A stretch of 5,375 nt of DNA from JBFEUI01 sp041547565 (GTDB lineage Bacteria > Pseudomonadota > Gammaproteobacteria > Thiohalomonadales > Thiohalomonadaceae), in NCBI GenBank assembly GCA_041547565.1, contig JBFEUI010000142.1, positions 1-5,375 of the forward strand, read 5' to 3'. Numbering within the stretch: position 1 is the first letter of the stretch; each line of letters opens with the position of its first letter. This document shows, in pieces, positions 3,861 through 5,375 of this stretch. Position numbers and translations under genes: made by a program. Under the pieces are notes generated by a model. The model searched no databases. It saw only the letters and a program-made list of their open reading frames with translations, and was not told the origin of the DNA.

Positions 3861-5375
3861 ATGAGTGCAAAAGAAGTAAAGTTTTCTGATGACGCCCGCC
3901 ATGACATGCTGCGCGGTGTGAACACCCTGGCCAATGCGGTCAAGGTTACCCTCGGTCCCAAGGGCCGTAATGTGGTGCTGGAGAAGAGCTTCGGTGCCCC
4001 CACCATCACCAAGGACGGCGTTTCCGTCGCCAAGGAGATCGAACTGGAGGGCAAGTTCGAGAACATGGGTGCGCAGATGGTCAAAGAGGTCTCCTCGCAG
4101 ACCTCCGATGTGGCTGGTGACGGTACCACCACCGCGACCGTACTGGCACAGTCCATCCTGACCGAGGGCATGAAGGCGGTTGCCGCCGGCATGAACCCGA
4201 TGGATCTGAAGCGCGGTATCGACAAGGCGGTTACTGCCGCGGTGGAGGAGCTGAAAAAGCTCTCTACCCCCTGCGCCGATACCAATGCGATTGCCCAGGT
4301 CGGTACCATCTCCGCCAACTCCGACAGCTCCATCGGTAACATTATTGCCGAGGCGATGGAGAAGGTGGGTAAAGAGGGCGTTATCACTGTTGAGGACGGT
4401 ACCTCTTTCGAAAACGAGCTGGATGTGGTCGAGGGTATGCAGTTTGACCGCGGCTACCTCTCTCCCTACTTCGTCAACAACCAGGAGAAGATGATTGCCG
4501 AGCTGGAGGACCCCTATATCCTGCTGCACGACAAGAAGATCTCCAATATCCGCGATCTGCTTCCCGTGCTGGAAGGTGTCGCCAAGGCCGGCAAGCCGCT
4601 GCTGATCATTGCCGAGGATGTCGAGGGCGAGGCCCTGGCCACCCTGGTGGTCAACTCCATCCGCGGTATCGTCAAGGTTGCAGCCGTGAAGGCCCCCGGT
4701 TTCGGTGATCGTCGCAAGGCGATGCTGCAGGATATGGCTATCCTCACCGGTGGCCAGGTGATCTCCGAGGAGGTCGGTCTGTCCCTGGACAAGGCTGATC
4801 TGAACATGCTGGGTACCGCCAAGAAGGTGGTGATCAGCAAGGAGAACACCACCATTGTCGACGGTGCCGGTGATGCCTCTGAAATTGAGGCCCGTGTCAG
4901 CCAGATTCGTGCCCAGATCGAGGAGACCACCTCCGACTACGACAAGGAGAAGCTGCAGGAGCGTGTTGCCAAGCTGGCCGGCGGTGTTGCCGTCATCAAG
5001 GTTGGTGCCGCGACTGAAGTTGAGATGAAAGAGAAGAAGGACCGCATCGATGACGCCCTGCACGCGACCCGTGCCGCGGTGGAAGAGGGTGTGGTTCCCG
5101 GTGGTGGTACCGCGCTGATTCGTGCCCAGAAGGCCATCGAAAACCTCAAGGGTGATAACCACGATCAGGATGTCGGCATCAGCCTGGCGCGTCGCGCCAT
5201 GGAAGAGCCGCTGCGCCAGATCGTCACCAACGCCGGTGAAGAGGCCTCTGTCGTTGCCAATGAAGTGAAGAACGGCGAGGGCAATTTCGGTTTCAACGCT
5301 GCGAACAGCGAGTACGGCGACATGATCGAGATGGGTATCCTCGACCCGACCAAGGTGACCCGTTCCGCGCTGCAG
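3861..5375 (+). CDS. groEL: Chaperonin GroEL (Hsp60), 3' end outside the window
   Basis: GroEL forms the double heptameric ring that encloses and refolds proteins in an ATP-driven cycle with GroES. The window holds 505 codons with no stop and ends at RSALQ, which matches residue 505 of the 548-residue E. coli protein without net insertion or deletion. About 40 residues are missing: the last equatorial helix and the Gly/Met-rich tail. Visible hallmarks are VTLGPKGRNVVL (29-40), catalytic D52 in TKDGVSVAKEIEL, the nucleotide-binding GDGTTT (86-91, with D87), the apical segment with FDRGYLSPYF, IIAEDVEGEALATLVVN and KAPGFGDRRKAML, then LAGGVAVIKVGAATEVEMKEKKDR, with the second catalytic Asp (E. 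coli D398) just after, and PGGGTAL. The start ATG has GAGG (3848-3851) nine nt upstream and follows groES by 45 nt, so both are expressed as one operon. It is the housekeeping type of GroEL. Confidence 0.98.
   Translation, partial: MSAKEVKFSDDARHDMLRGVNTLANAVKVTLGPKGRNVVLEKSFGAPTITKDGVSVAKEIELEGKFENMGAQMVKEVSSQTSDVAGDGTTTATVLAQSILTEGMKAVAAGMNPMDLKRGIDKAVTAAVEELKKLSTPCADTNAIAQVGTISANSDSSIGNIIAEAMEKVGKEGVITVEDGTSFENELDVVEGMQFDRGYLSPYFVNNQEKMIAELEDPYILLHDKKISNIRDLLPVLEGVAKAGKPLLIIAEDVEGEALATLVVNSIRGIVKVAAVKAPGFGDRRKAMLQDMAILTGGQVISEEVGLSLDKADLNMLGTAKKVVISKENTTIVDGAGDASEIEARVSQIRAQIEETTSDYDKEKLQERVAKLAGGVAVIKVGAATEVEMKEKKDRIDDALHATRAAVEEGVVPGGGTALIRAQKAIENLKGDNHDQDVGISLARRAMEEPLRQIVTNAGEEASVVANEVKNGEGNFGFNAANSEYGDMIEMGILDPTKVTRSALQ

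Noticed and set aside
3858..5162. A 434-codon open frame on the minus strand across groEL
   Set aside because: It lies fully antisense to a textbook groEL. The strong codon bias of groEL readily leaves the opposite strand free of stops. Its translation is low-complexity (rich in Gly, Leu, His, Asp) and resembles no family I recognise.
5370..5375. CTGCAG at the right end as a cloning boundary
   Set aside because: CTG CAG encodes Leu-Gln of the conserved RSALQ of GroEL, so the site is expected in the gene. The left end has no matching site.

Overview
The window looks like chromosomal DNA of a gammaproteobacterium. It carries cutA-dsbD on the minus strand and fxsA-groES-groEL on the plus strand. 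Escherichia coli keeps the same genes together (dsbD, cutA, dcuA, aspA, fxsA, groES, groEL), but here the dcuA-aspA pair is absent, so cutA and fxsA are direct divergent neighbours. The protein sequences are gammaproteobacterial in style. A CIRCE operator in front of groESL and heptanucleotide arrays between genes point away from the enterics. A sulfur-oxidising or Chromatiales/Thiotrichales-like lineage is a guess from this combination, not something the sequence proves.

Layout from left to right. Positions 1-101 are a perfect heptamer array (CCTCACG, 14 copies, open at the window edge) that runs into the dsbD stop codon. Positions 100-2361 (minus) encode DsbD, a membrane thiol-reductant transporter of 753 residues with two tandem N-terminal alpha domains instead of one. 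Positions 2358-2681 (minus) encode CutA, whose stop overlaps the dsbD start (ATGA), so the two form a translationally coupled unit. Positions 2682-2809 are the divergent intergenic region. Positions 2810-3259 (plus) encode the membrane protein FxsA. Positions 3260-3524 hold a second, unrelated heptamer array (TAGTTCC, 8 copies), then a sigma70-like promoter overlapped by a perfect CIRCE operator, then a leader of about 104 nt. Positions 3525-3815 encode GroES, and 3861 to the window end encode the first 505 residues of GroEL, which lacks only about its last 40 residues.

The groESL operon makes the cytosolic folding chamber and its lid, and is probably repressed by HrcA through CIRCE. The cutA-dsbD unit links a small trimeric protein implicated in metal tolerance with delivery of electrons from cytoplasmic thioredoxin to the periplasm. 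Most of the window is ordinary and well conserved. The parts worth a second look are the duplicated alpha domain of DsbD and the two heptamer arrays. Each array lies 3' of a gene and puts a stop codon in every reading frame of that gene's strand.
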